Part shown: positions 1-9,121 of the stretch, piece by piece
Layout: every line of letters starts with the position of its first letter
Numbering within the stretch: position 1 is the stretch's first letter
Assembly (NCBI RefSeq): GCF_049274025.1
Contig: NZ_JBASRV010000017.1
From: Miniphocaeibacter sp012841535
GTDB taxonomy: Bacteria; Bacillota; Clostridia; Tissierellales; Peptoniphilaceae
Reading direction: 5' to 3' (one strand)
Length of the DNA stretch: 64,000 bases
Notes under the pieces: generated by a model
What the model was told of the DNA's origin: nothing
Seen by the model: the letters and a program-made list of their open reading frames with translations, nothing else
The model's database searches: none
Translations under genes and position numbers: made by a program

Positions 1-1
1 C

Positions 2-154
2 CAAGTACCGGAGGGAAGAATTTTTGTATTGGGAGATCATAGAAAAACATCAATTGATAGTCGCTATGAGTCAATAGGAGCTATAGCAAATGATTTAATT
101 TTAGGGAAGGTAGTATTTAGAGTTTGGCCAATAAAAAATTTAGGAAAAATTTGA
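2..154 (+). CDS. lepB: Signal peptidase I, C-terminal fragment
   Basis: Only the last 50 residues are in the window; the gene begins to the left. The fragment reads as the end of a type I signal peptidase (family S26): a G-D-H-R box followed by a conserved S-x-D-S-R motif, then a hydrophobic strand with FRVWP near the stop. The enzyme cleaves signal peptides on the outer face of the membrane. It ends 38 bp before the tip adhesin gene, so it probably belongs to the pilus operon. Some pilus loci carry a dedicated signal peptidase that assists pilin export, and that is the likely role here. Family call is firm; the pilus-specific role is inferred from position. Confidence 0.85.
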   Translation, partial: QVPEGRIFVLGDHRKTSIDSRYESIGAIANDLILGKVVFRVWPIKNLGKI

Positions 155-192
155 AATAGTCCAAGTATTATATTAAGGAGTAATAGTAGAGT

Positions 193-3100
193 ATGAAAGA
201 TTATTTAAAGTCAATTTTAAAAGAATTATTAATAAATCATAAAAAGAAAAAGTATCTATATATTTTTTTATTTATACTATCGCTATTAACTGCCTTTGGA
301 ATATTTAATATTATGATGAAGCCGGCAATTGGTGAAGAAAAGAGCAATCCATTAATTACATCTACTTCTAACAATATACATGGTGAGTCAATAAATATTA
401 CGGCAATGGCAGAAAGAGATGAAGATAAAACCTATTTTTGTATATTAAGGAATAATGAAGATTCTAAGTTGGAAGATTATCTTGATTTTAAAAACAAGGA
501 CTTGGAAATTAAGATAAATCAGAATAAGATTATAAAATTACATAAAATTGAAGAAAAAGACAAAGATGGCTTTTGGTTTGTCTTGGAAAAAGAAGAAAAC
601 ATAGATTTTGATTTGTTTTTTAATACTGAAAAATTTAAAAATGAATCTATGAAAGACTCTAATGACTTACAATTATCTACTATAGCTTTATCGGGAGGAA
701 AAGGAGAGACTTTAGAAGTAGCTAAAAACTTAGCAAGTGAATCCTTGGAGAAAGAAGAATACCTATATTTAAGTCCGGCAGCAGGAAAAGTAGAAGAAAT
801 TCAAGAAATTACAAAGGAAGAAAATTCCTCCAGTCTTGTAAATATTGATGAATCTAAAAAAATCGAAGGCAAATCATTAAAAAATAATAAGCAGCTTTCA
901 AAGAAAAATTTTTCACTAAAAGAAAGTTCATTAGGTGTAGATTTTGGTCAGTATATTACAAATATAACTATTTCTAAAAAAGTAGGAAATAATTGGGTAC
1001 AGACAGAAGAACTTGTAGATGGGGATAGTATTAAGGTAAGTATTATTTACAAACTTCCTGAAAATATAGTCGGAAAAGACAATAAAAATATATACTATCA
1101 ATTTCCTTATGGAATTAGACCGGATAAATTAGAAAAAGGATTTGTATACGGTAGTGATGAAGCTAAGGTCGGAGAATATGAAATAGCTACTGATGGATTA
1201 ATTAAAATTACTTTTGATGAGTCCTTTGCAGACAATAAGGCATTTATTGGAACAGTAGAATTTCAAGGAACAGCTAAAACAATAAGTGATTCTGAAGATA
1301 ACGAGGTAATAATAGGCGGAGATGGTGGAATCATTATTATAAAACCATCTAAACCTGTAGAAGACAAAACAGATATAACTATAGAAAAATCAGGGAAATA
1401 TAATACTACTAATAAAGAAATAGAGTATAAATTAAGAGTTTCCACTATTAAAGGAACTGAAAAAGTAATAGATATAGTAGATAGATTTACCCCTGGAGCC
1501 TTTGGAGGAGCTAGTTATAGTAAAGAAAGTTTTAGAATTTTTAAAATCGATAAATCTGGTAACAGTATCCAAATTAATGGATATGAACCAAGTTTTTCAA
1601 AAGTAGATAATCTTGAAGTTTTTGAAATAAGGGGATTACCTAAGTTGGAAGCTGGAGAGTTTTATGAAATTACCTATAGTGCAATTCCTCAAAAATCCGA
1701 TGATTCTAAATCGTATTATATAAATAATAGGGTAATAGTCACCAGTGGAAAAAATAAAGATGAGAAAAACTGTGAAGTTGAAATAAAGAACTCGATGTTA
1801 AAAAAGACTGGTGTGTATGATCCGATTAACGGAAAGATTAACTGGACTATTATTATAAATAAGGAAAAACTGGATATTAGTGGATATGTATTATCGGATA
1901 CATTAGAAGATGGACAGGGAAATATTATTAAAATTCCGGAAAAAGTAGATATTAGGGACAGTAAGGGAAAGGTAGAATCAATAAAATTACCATATACGTT
2001 TCCGGAAAATTCACAAGATACCTATACGATAAAATATTCAACAGATGTTTTCCAAGGGGAAGGCGGTAGTGTTACAAAATATAAAAATACTGTAAATATA
2101 GAACATCCAGAGAAACCGGATTATGAAATAGATGAGGAAGTAACAGTTACTCATAAAGACTATAATCTAGTAAAAAGTCTGGAAGGGGCAGAGAATTTAA
2201 CCGACAAAGGTACTTATAAATGGAAGAGTCGTATAATCCTACCAAAAATAGATATGGATTTAAGTAAAATAGAATACGAAGATAGGATTTGTAACGGGGT
2301 TTCAGACGGTCGGGAAATAGAAGATAGTCATTACACTACAACGAAATTGTTGGATAAGCTTGAAATAAAATTATCTAATGGTGAAATATTAAATCGTGGA
2401 ATAGATTATAAAGTCTATGATAATGAAGAAAATGAAATTTTTAATTTTAATGGAGACAATAAGCTATCCGGTTTTAAAATTAAATTTTTAGGAGAATCAA
2501 AAGATAAAATTTCAAAAGCATCATATATTGAATTAACCTATAAGACCATAGGTGATTATACAAAATTAACTCCTGGAGTATCCTATAAATTTGTAAATGA
2601 AGGGTTTATTCCAAAAGTTTCCAGTAAAGCTGAGTATGAATATAAAATAGATAAAAAATTGGAAAAACAAGCTAGTGAAACAGGTAGGGTTAATTCAAAT
2701 ACAACATCTTATAAAAATGAAGATTTAATAATAGATTATGATTCTAGTAAAGCTACTATTCATTACAGGGCCTTAATTAGAACGGATGAAACAACAAAGG
2801 GAGATATAGTTGTTACAGATATTCTTCCAAAAGGAGTAAAATTAGTCGAGGCTGAAGGAAGGCCAAAACCTGTATTTTATTATACAGACTATTATGAATC
2901 TGATAAAATCAACTTTTTAAGCAAAAATTATAGTATTAGTGAAAATTTCAATTATACAATATCTCAATTGGAAGATGGTTCAACAAAAGTAGAGTTTGTT
3001 ATTAAAGATGGTTACAACAATGATGGGAAAAACAACATAATAGGTATTTATTATGAGGTTTCAATTTTAGAAGATGAGAGTTTAGAAGATTTAGCAGTAA

Positions 3101-4821
3101 ACTCATCAACATATATAAATCATATAAGTTGGAATGGCTATGAAGATGAGCATAAAACAACAGTAAATAGAGAAATTCCTCTTGTAAATAAAACCGGTTT
3201 TCAGCTTCCACAACTAGACACAGAAGGTAAACCAATAGTAGATGAAGAAGGTAATCCTCTTGTAAGTAGCATAATTCGTTATGAAATTATAATAAATCCG
3301 GCAGGAAAGGACTTAGTAGAGGGAAATGACAGTATTCTATTAACAGATAAATTAGAACACATTAAAAATGCCGATGCCTATTTTTTACCGGAAACTGTAA
3401 GATTATACCATTACGATAAAAACAAAGAAGGAAATTTAGGAGCTGAAATTTCCAGTGATTACTTTAAATATTCATATGATGATAAAGAAAATATTATAAA
3501 GTTTATAATTCCGGACAATACTCCGTGTATTTTAGTATATGAATATGATATAGACCGTGGATTAGTTGCTGGAGATATAAAAATTAAAAATGAAGTAACT
3601 TTATCAGGTAATTACACTGTAAGCAGTAAAGATGAAACTATTTTAAAGGATAGTTCATCTAATGCAACAGCTAAGAAAAAAAGTGCCGTTTTTTATAAAG
3701 TAGATAATGATGATTACGGAAAGCTTCTGCCCGGTGCAGAATTTAAATTAACTGAATATGTTAATAATAATTCTAAATGGAGTTGGAAGGATGTTATAGG
3801 AGGAAACTATATAACCGGTGAAGATGGGAAAATAGAAATAGATCTTTTAAATGGTATGTCTTTAGAGGAAAATAGATTATACAAATTAGTTGAGACAAAG
3901 GCTCCTGAAGGATATCAGCTAATGAAAGAATCATATTATTTTATTTGGATGAAAGATGGTAAAACCGAGCAGGAAACCATTAATGAAATGGGAGCGGGAG
4001 CTTTCAATAATATTTCTATAGATCAAATAAAATTTATTAGAAGCCAAGGTGTTATATATATTCCAAATGAAAATTATGAATTAGAAGTTAAAAAAAATTG
4101 GAAAGATGAAAATGGCAATGAAATTCCACCAATAGTAGATAGTATTAAAGCCAAACTATACAGACAGGCACAGGATTTAGATAGTTGTACAGTAAAGGTT
4201 TCTATAAATTCAAAACCTAAGGTTGAAAAAGAAATTTCAGTAGCTAGGGGTAGTTCCTTAACTGTTAAATTAACAGGTAATATTTGGAAGGGACTTCAAT
4301 TTAAGGTAAATGGAGAAATATTTGAAGTAAAACAAGAAAACGGAACACCAATTCCTTTAGAAGTTTTTCATAGCAACAGTATTTCAGAAGATAAAACCAT
4401 AGCTGTTGAATGTATTGGCAATAGTGTAAATTCTACACCAAAAATATTATTTGAAGATTATAATAATCCAACTACTTCAATTCCTATAGGTGAAAAGGAA
4501 TTTGTAGAGGAAATAGAAATAGGTGAATATAACAATTGGGTTTGGAGTAATGAAAGCCTTGCTAAATATGATAAAAACAACAATCCATATTATTATTGGG
4601 TAGAAGAAATCACAAATACAGGAGCAAATATTACTTATTTAAATAACGATGGAATTATAACAGGAGAAATAGTAATTATAAATGAAATATCGTCTTATAA
4701 TCTTCCGTCAACAGGTGGGGAAGGAAAACTTAAAATATATATTTTAGGAACTATGCTAATGATTTTATCAGTTGTTGGAATATTAAAAATAAATAGTAAG
4801 AATAAAGGAAGTAATATTTGA
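193..4821 (+). CDS. Large LPXTG surface protein, probable pilus tip adhesin
   Basis: 1542 residues. A basic N-terminus and one hydrophobic helix (about 20-40) form the export signal. The C-terminus has the sortase motif LPSTG at 1504-1508, a membrane helix and a short charged tail. The middle is a chain of beta-rich modules of about 110-150 residues, many with isopeptide-type strand motifs. A SpaA/Cna_B-like domain lies at about 1165-1260 with an E-box (VETKAPEGY, 1233-1241). The last Cna_B-like domain starts with KKNWKDE near 1300, is interrupted after about residue 1325, and resumes with a strand ending EYNNW near 1444-1448. Position first in the operon, size and single sortase motif fit a tip adhesin. 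The bound ligand is unknown. RBS AAGGAG ends 12 bp before the ATG. Confidence 0.85.
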   Translation: MKDYLKSILKELLINHKKKKYLYIFLFILSLLTAFGIFNIMMKPAIGEEKSNPLITSTSNNIHGESINITAMAERDEDKTYFCILRNNEDSKLEDYLDFKNKDLEIKINQNKIIKLHKIEEKDKDGFWFVLEKEENIDFDLFFNTEKFKNESMKDSNDLQLSTIALSGGKGETLEVAKNLASESLEKEEYLYLSPAAGKVEEIQEITKEENSSSLVNIDESKKIEGKSLKNNKQLSKKNFSLKESSLGVDFGQYITNITISKKVGNNWVQTEELVDGDSIKVSIIYKLPENIVGKDNKNIYYQFPYGIRPDKLEKGFVYGSDEAKVGEYEIATDGLIKITFDESFADNKAFIGTVEFQGTAKTISDSEDNEVIIGGDGGIIIIKPSKPVEDKTDITIEKSGKYNTTNKEIEYKLRVSTIKGTEKVIDIVDRFTPGAFGGASYSKESFRIFKIDKSGNSIQINGYEPSFSKVDNLEVFEIRGLPKLEAGEFYEITYSAIPQKSDDSKSYYINNRVIVTSGKNKDEKNCEVEIKNSMLKKTGVYDPINGKINWTIIINKEKLDISGYVLSDTLEDGQGNIIKIPEKVDIRDSKGKVESIKLPYTFPENSQDTYTIKYSTDVFQGEGGSVTKYKNTVNIEHPEKPDYEIDEEVTVTHKDYNLVKSLEGAENLTDKGTYKWKSRIILPKIDMDLSKIEYEDRICNGVSDGREIEDSHYTTTKLLDKLEIKLSNGEILNRGIDYKVYDNEENEIFNFNGDNKLSGFKIKFLGESKDKISKASYIELTYKTIGDYTKLTPGVSYKFVNEGFIPKVSSKAEYEYKIDKKLEKQASETGRVNSNTTSYKNEDLIIDYDSSKATIHYRALIRTDETTKGDIVVTDILPKGVKLVEAEGRPKPVFYYTDYYESDKINFLSKNYSISENFNYTISQLEDGSTKVEFVIKDGYNNDGKNNIIGIYYEVSILEDESLEDLAVNSSTYINHISWNGYEDEHKTTVNREIPLVNKTGFQLPQLDTEGKPIVDEEGNPLVSSIIRYEIIINPAGKDLVEGNDSILLTDKLEHIKNADAYFLPETVRLYHYDKNKEGNLGAEISSDYFKYSYDDKENIIKFIIPDNTPCILVYEYDIDRGLVAGDIKIKNEVTLSGNYTVSSKDETILKDSSSNATAKKKSAVFYKVDNDDYGKLLPGAEFKLTEYVNNNSKWSWKDVIGGNYITGEDGKIEIDLLNGMSLEENRLYKLVETKAPEGYQLMKESYYFIWMKDGKTEQETINEMGAGAFNNISIDQIKFIRSQGVIYIPNENYELEVKKNWKDENGNEIPPIVDSIKAKLYRQAQDLDSCTVKVSINSKPKVEKEISVARGSSLTVKLTGNIWKGLQFKVNGEIFEVKQENGTPIPLEVFHSNSISEDKTIAVECIGNSVNSTPKILFEDYNNPTTSIPIGEKEFVEEIEIGEYNNWVWSNESLAKYDKNNNPYYYWVEEITNTGANITYLNNDGIITGEIVIINEISSYNLPSTGGEGKLKIYILGTMLMILSVVGILKINSKNKGSNI

Positions 4822-4874
4822 TTTTAAAGTTCACTATAAGAATTAATAATAAAAGAAGAGAGGAAAGTGAAATA

Positions 4875-6479
4875 ATGAAGAGATTTAAATTTGGATTTAT
4901 GTCTGTATTAATAATATTTGCTGCATTGTTACCTGCATCATCAGCTATTGCAGCCGGAGATTTTAGTATTACTATTAATAATGAAACACCTAACCATGTA
5001 TATGAAGCATATCAAATTTTTTCCGGAGATTTATTTATTAATGTAGTAGGAAATACCAGTTTGTCAAATATCGATTGGGGTGTTGGAATAAATGATAGTG
5101 AATTTTTAAAAGCTTTAAAGGATAATGACAAATTACCGGAGATTTTAAAGGGAAAATTTAATAATGCAAATTCAGCAGCAGATGTAGCAAAAGTTTTAGA
5201 TAAAATAGGTGACGATAGTGATTTTGCACAGGCTTTTGCTAAAATAGCCGGTAAGTATTTAAACAGTGAAAAAGCGAAAATCAGTAACTATATAAATAAC
5301 AGTTATATAATTTCAAATTTAGAATCAGGTTACTATCTTGTTAAAGACAAGGACACGTCTTTAGATAATAAAGATGATGCCTATACTAGATTTATACTTA
5401 AAATTGTAGGTGATGTACAAGTAGAACCAAAATCGGATATTCCCGGAATTGAGAAAAAGGTAAAGGAAAATAAAAAATATAATGGAGAATATAACGATAT
5501 AGCTGACTATAGCATTGGCGATGAAATTCCATTTAGAATTACAGGAACTCTACCTATTAATTATGATGATTATGATATTTATGAATATATAATAAGAGAT
5601 ACTATGTCAGAAGGATTAACATTAAATGAAGGGTCAATTAAAGTAACAGTAGATGGTGAAGAAATTGAGCCTTCAAAATATGAATTCTTAACTAATAAAG
5701 ACAGTGCTGAAAAAGTAGACGGTTTCACTATTAAATTTGAAAATTTAAAAAAATTAACTGAAGTAAAATCAAATAGTAAAATAGTTGTTGATTTTACAGC
5801 TACATTGAATAACCATGCTGTCATAGGTCTTCCGGGAAATGAAAATAAAGTTGATTTAGAGTATTCAAATAATCCAAATAGTGTAGGTAGAGGAAAGACT
5901 CCGGAAGATAAAGTTATAGTATTCACCTATGAATTAGACGGTAATAAAGTTGATGGTGGAACGGAAAACAAGGACCCATTAGGAGAAGCGGAGTTTGTAC
6001 TTTACAGAAAAGATAATAACAAAACTGAATACGCTGTAATTAATGAAGATTGCAGAATAAATAGTTGGACAGAAAATAAAGACGATGCAAGTGCAATAGT
6101 ATCTGACGCAGGTGGGAAATTTAATATTGTAGGTTTAGATGATGGTATTTATTACCTGGAAGAGATAAAAGCACCCGGTGGATATAATAAATTAAAAGAA
6201 CCTATTGAATTTGAAATTAAAGCTACAACTAATAATGGAGACAATTGGTCAGGTATACCGGAAGATGCTTTAAGCGACTTAGTTATAGTAATTGGTGACC
6301 ATACTCAAACTGGTAGTGTAGATGAAGGTATGGTTTCAATAGAAATAGAGAATAATTCCGGACCAACCCTTCCTTCAACAGGAGGCAGAGGTACTACTAT
6401 ATTTTACATAGTTGGAGGTATTTTAATGGTAGGGGCAGTTGTGCTTTTTATTACAAAGAAGCGAGTATCTAAGAAATAA
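4875..6479 (+). CDS. Major pilin (backbone), SpaA type
   Basis: 534 residues from the ATG at 4875, which is preceded by a purine-rich RBS and opens directly into a signal peptide (MKRFKFGF... ASSAIAA). An in-frame ATG 57 bp upstream would only add a charged leader. A pilin-motif lysine is likely K186 in VQVEPK, equivalent to the VYPK lysine that class C sortases use to polymerise the shaft. A Cna_B-type domain near the C-terminus carries the E-box YLEEIKAPGGY. LPSTG at 499-503 is followed by a membrane helix and KKR tail. The gene precedes the class C sortase that would polymerise it. Call is strong by architecture; K186 is inferred. Confidence 0.9.
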   Translation: MKRFKFGFMSVLIIFAALLPASSAIAAGDFSITINNETPNHVYEAYQIFSGDLFINVVGNTSLSNIDWGVGINDSEFLKALKDNDKLPEILKGKFNNANSAADVAKVLDKIGDDSDFAQAFAKIAGKYLNSEKAKISNYINNSYIISNLESGYYLVKDKDTSLDNKDDAYTRFILKIVGDVQVEPKSDIPGIEKKVKENKKYNGEYNDIADYSIGDEIPFRITGTLPINYDDYDIYEYIIRDTMSEGLTLNEGSIKVTVDGEEIEPSKYEFLTNKDSAEKVDGFTIKFENLKKLTEVKSNSKIVVDFTATLNNHAVIGLPGNENKVDLEYSNNPNSVGRGKTPEDKVIVFTYELDGNKVDGGTENKDPLGEAEFVLYRKDNNKTEYAVINEDCRINSWTENKDDASAIVSDAGGKFNIVGLDDGIYYLEEIKAPGGYNKLKEPIEFEIKATTNNGDNWSGIPEDALSDLVIVIGDHTQTGSVDEGMVSIEIENNSGPTLPSTGGRGTTIFYIVGGILMVGAVVLFITKKRVSKK

Positions 6480-6508
6480 TAATTAATAAAAAGTAGATGA
6501 GGGGACTT

Positions 6509-7363
6509 ATGAAAAAAAATTTATCAACAATTATTTTAATAATTATTTTCTTCATAGGTTTCTTCATATTTTTTTATCCTGCAATAAGTAATTATATTAA
6601 CTCATTTAATCAAAGTAAGGTAATAGCAGAGTATGAGGAAGCATTAGCAAACTTGTCTAAAGATGAACACAAGGTGCTACTGGAAGATGCTAAATCCTAC
6701 AATAGAGAATTATTGGAAAAAGAACAGAAACTATATAATGGAGAATCTAAAAACAAAGAATACTTATCTCTTTTAAATCCAAGTCATAATAAGGTTATGG
6801 GCTATATAACAATAAAAAAGCTAGGAGTTCAACTTCCTATTTACCATGGTACAGAAGAGAAGCTACTAACTGTTGCAGCCGGACATTTAGAGGGAACTTC
6901 TCTGCCAGTAGGTGGCAAGGGAAGTCATGCAGTAATTACAGCCCATAGAGGTTTGCCCTCAGCTAAATTGTTTACAGATTTAGATAAAATGGAAATAGGT
7001 GATGAATTTACGATTACCGTTTTAAAAAATAATTTAAACTATCAGGTAGATAGTATAAATATTGTAGAACCTAATAATCTTGAATTGTTAAAAATTAGTC
7101 CTAATGAAGATTATGTTACGCTAGTAACTTGTACACCCTATGCAGTTAATACCCACCGTCTTTTAGTAAGGGGAACTAGAGTAGAAAGTAATGAACAACT
7201 GAGAATAACAGCAGATGCTATAGAAATAAACTCATTTTTAGTAGCCATAGTTATTGCAATTCCTATAGTTGGTATATTTTTAATATTAGTATATTTACAG
7301 TCAAAAAAACATAAAAATAGAAAAATAATTGAAAAATTTGGCATTGGAAAGGATGATGAATAA
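6509..7363 (+). CDS. Class C (pilin-polymerising) sortase
   Basis: 284 residues. The start is taken at 6509 because AGGGG lies just upstream; the in-frame ATG at 6497 has no RBS. There is an N-terminal membrane helix and a second one near the C-terminus (about 243-265), the two-anchor layout of class C sortases. Catalytic residues are visible: His146 in TAHRG, Cys208 in TLVTCTP, Arg217 in HRLLVRG. The TLVTCTP box is the class C signature. The enzyme joins pilin subunits through isopeptide bonds outside the membrane. It sits between the backbone and the small pilin in one operon. Confidence 0.95.
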   Translation: MKKNLSTIILIIIFFIGFFIFFYPAISNYINSFNQSKVIAEYEEALANLSKDEHKVLLEDAKSYNRELLEKEQKLYNGESKNKEYLSLLNPSHNKVMGYITIKKLGVQLPIYHGTEEKLLTVAAGHLEGTSLPVGGKGSHAVITAHRGLPSAKLFTDLDKMEIGDEFTITVLKNNLNYQVDSINIVEPNNLELLKISPNEDYVTLVTCTPYAVNTHRLLVRGTRVESNEQLRITADAIEINSFLVAIVIAIPIVGIFLILVYLQSKKHKNRKIIEKFGIGKDDE

Positions 7364-7366
7364 ATT

Positions 7367-8407
7367 ATGAAAACCAAAAATCTATTTTTAAGAAAATTTA
7401 TAATAATTTTTTTGTTAATAATATTTCTATTGCCAAAAACCATTTACACTGCTAATAATATTGATTTAAATAATAAAGGTTCACTGACCTTAGACTTCGA
7501 TTATAAGGGAGAAAAATTGGGAAATGTTAGTGTTTTCATTTATAAAATTGCTAATATAGGAGAAGATGCTAAATTTAAAATTACAGATGAATTTAAAGAC
7601 TACCCAATAGACTTAAATGAAATAGATAGTTCATCTAAATGGAATGCAACTGCACAAACATTAGCGGCCTATATTTCGGCTGATAATATTAAAGAAAGTT
7701 TATTAGGAAAAACCGACGAAAATGGTTTACTAAGGTTTTCTAATTTAGACCTAGGTTTATATTTAGTTATTTCAAAAGATTTTAAAATAGGAGAAAGTAC
7801 ATATAAGTTTGCACCTTTCTTAATATCTATACCAAATTTAGACGAAAATAATAATTGGAAATACAATCTACTTATTAAACCTAAAATGGAAAAAAATGAT
7901 AATAATGAGCCACCGGAATATAAAGTCGTAAAAAAATGGAATGATTATGGCAGTGAAAAGGAAAGACCTAAAGAAATTAAGGTTGAAATTTTAAAAGATA
8001 ATAAATATTATAAGACGGTGATTCTTTCAGAAGAAAACAATTGGACTTATTCTTGGGAAGGTGAAAGGGGAAGTAGCTATCAAGTAGTAGAAAGAAATAT
8101 TAAGAGTGGATACACTGTTACTATAGTCAAAAATGAAAATATTTTTATTATTACAAATAACTATAGACCTGAAAAACCGACGGAACCAACAAATCCAAAT
8201 AAACCTACGAAACCTAAAGAATCAACAGAATCAACAGACTCAACTAAACCTAATTCATCAACAAACCCAGAAGACTCAACTAAACCAATTGAAAGAGAAA
8301 ACTTACCAAAGACCGGTTTACTTAAATGGCCAATTCCAATATTAGCAGGATTGGGAATGGTGTTTCTAGGTGTAGGTCTATTTTTAAGAAGTAGAGATAA
8401 AAAATAA
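7367..8407 (+). CDS. Small LPXTG pilin, probable basal/anchor subunit
   Basis: 346 residues with a signal peptide (hydrophobic to about 25, ending near IYTANN). A first beta domain covers about 30-175. A Cna_B domain starts at YKVVKKWNDYG. It is followed by a Pro/Thr/Ser-rich stalk (PEKPTEPTNPNKPTKPK and onward), then LPKTG, a membrane helix and RSRDKK. A proline-rich tail before the sorting signal is typical of basal pilins that attach the pilus to peptidoglycan. The gene begins 3 bp after the class C sortase stop and ends 1 bp before the second sortase, so the three are one transcript. The basal role is inferred from domain layout. Confidence 0.85.
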   Translation: MKTKNLFLRKFIIIFLLIIFLLPKTIYTANNIDLNNKGSLTLDFDYKGEKLGNVSVFIYKIANIGEDAKFKITDEFKDYPIDLNEIDSSSKWNATAQTLAAYISADNIKESLLGKTDENGLLRFSNLDLGLYLVISKDFKIGESTYKFAPFLISIPNLDENNNWKYNLLIKPKMEKNDNNEPPEYKVVKKWNDYGSEKERPKEIKVEILKDNKYYKTVILSEENNWTYSWEGERGSSYQVVERNIKSGYTVTIVKNENIFIITNNYRPEKPTEPTNPNKPTKPKESTESTDSTKPNSSTNPEDSTKPIERENLPKTGLLKWPIPILAGLGMVFLGVGLFLRSRDKK

Positions 8408-8408
8408 T

Positions 8409-8978
8409 ATGAGAATTAAAAAAATTTACTTTTCCTTTATAACAATAGGTATAATTTTTATTTTTTTATCGATTGTTCTTTTAGCATATAATATTTGGAT
8501 GGATTCAAAAGCTGATTATGAAGCTAATAAAGTAAAATTACAGCTAGAGGAAGAAATTGACTTAAAAAATGGAGAAATAGAAGATGAAGAAATTAACACA
8601 ATAGAAATCAATGGTAAATACTATATTGGAATAATAAAATTTCCTTCATTAAATACTCAACTACCTGTAATGAAGGAATGGGATGATAAACTATCTAAAA
8701 TAACGCCTTGTCGCTATAAAGGGTCAGTAAAAGAAAATTCACTTATAATTGCAGGACATGATTATAAAAGTCAGTTCGGAAAATTATTTTCTCTTTCCAT
8801 AGGAGATCAAGTTTTGTTTAAGGATACTGGGGGAATGAATTATATCTACACCATAAGTAAAACAGAGACTATTGATGAATATGATTTAGAAAAAATAGAT
8901 GAAGGAGAATGGGATTTAACCCTATTTACCTGTACAATTGATGGAAAAAAACGTCTTGTTTATCGTTGTAAATTATAG
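8409..8978 (+). CDS. Second sortase of the pilus operon
   Basis: 189 residues: one N-terminal membrane helix, then a compact sortase domain. His117 (IAGHDY), Cys175 (LTLFTCT) and Arg186 (LVYRCKL) make the active site. Unlike the class C enzyme it has no C-terminal membrane helix and no TLVTCTP box, so it is not a second polymerase. It resembles class B/D-type sortases, but the class cannot be fixed by eye. It probably attaches the finished pilus, or its basal pilin, to the wall. The start codon overlaps the end of the previous gene closely and has no strong RBS, so translation is probably coupled. Confidence 0.85.
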   Translation: MRIKKIYFSFITIGIIFIFLSIVLLAYNIWMDSKADYEANKVKLQLEEEIDLKNGEIEDEEINTIEINGKYYIGIIKFPSLNTQLPVMKEWDDKLSKITPCRYKGSVKENSLIIAGHDYKSQFGKLFSLSIGDQVLFKDTGGMNYIYTISKTETIDEYDLEKIDEGEWDLTLFTCTIDGKKRLVYRCKL

Positions 8979-9042
8979 AAATATTTAGTTGATTACTTTA
9001 ATAGAGAGAATAATAAAACCCTTTGAAAACATATAGAAAATA

Positions 9043-9066
9043 GTCGGTATTTATACCGGCTTTTTT
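9043..9066 (+). terminator. Rho-independent terminator of the pilus operon
   Basis: GTCGGTAT pairs with ATACCGGC (one G-T pair) across a 2-nt spacer, followed directly by TTTTTT. It lies 65 bp after the second sortase. Confidence 0.85.
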
Positions 9067-9075
9067 AATTGTTCA

Positions 9076-9104
9076 TTGACATAAATTTTTTATTAAAAGA
9101 CAAT
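9076..9104 (+). promoter_or_regulatory. Promoter of the C45 acyltransferase gene
   Basis: TTGACA at 9076-9081, a 17-bp spacer and GACAAT at 9099-9104, just upstream of the gene at 9122. The -35 is consensus and the -10 matches four of six bases. Confidence 0.5.
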
Positions 9105-9121
9105 GAATAAGAGGTGATTAT

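Noticed and set aside
5579..5926. Long open frame on the minus strand inside the backbone pilin
   Set aside because: Mirror frame of a strongly supported coding gene; no RBS or family match.
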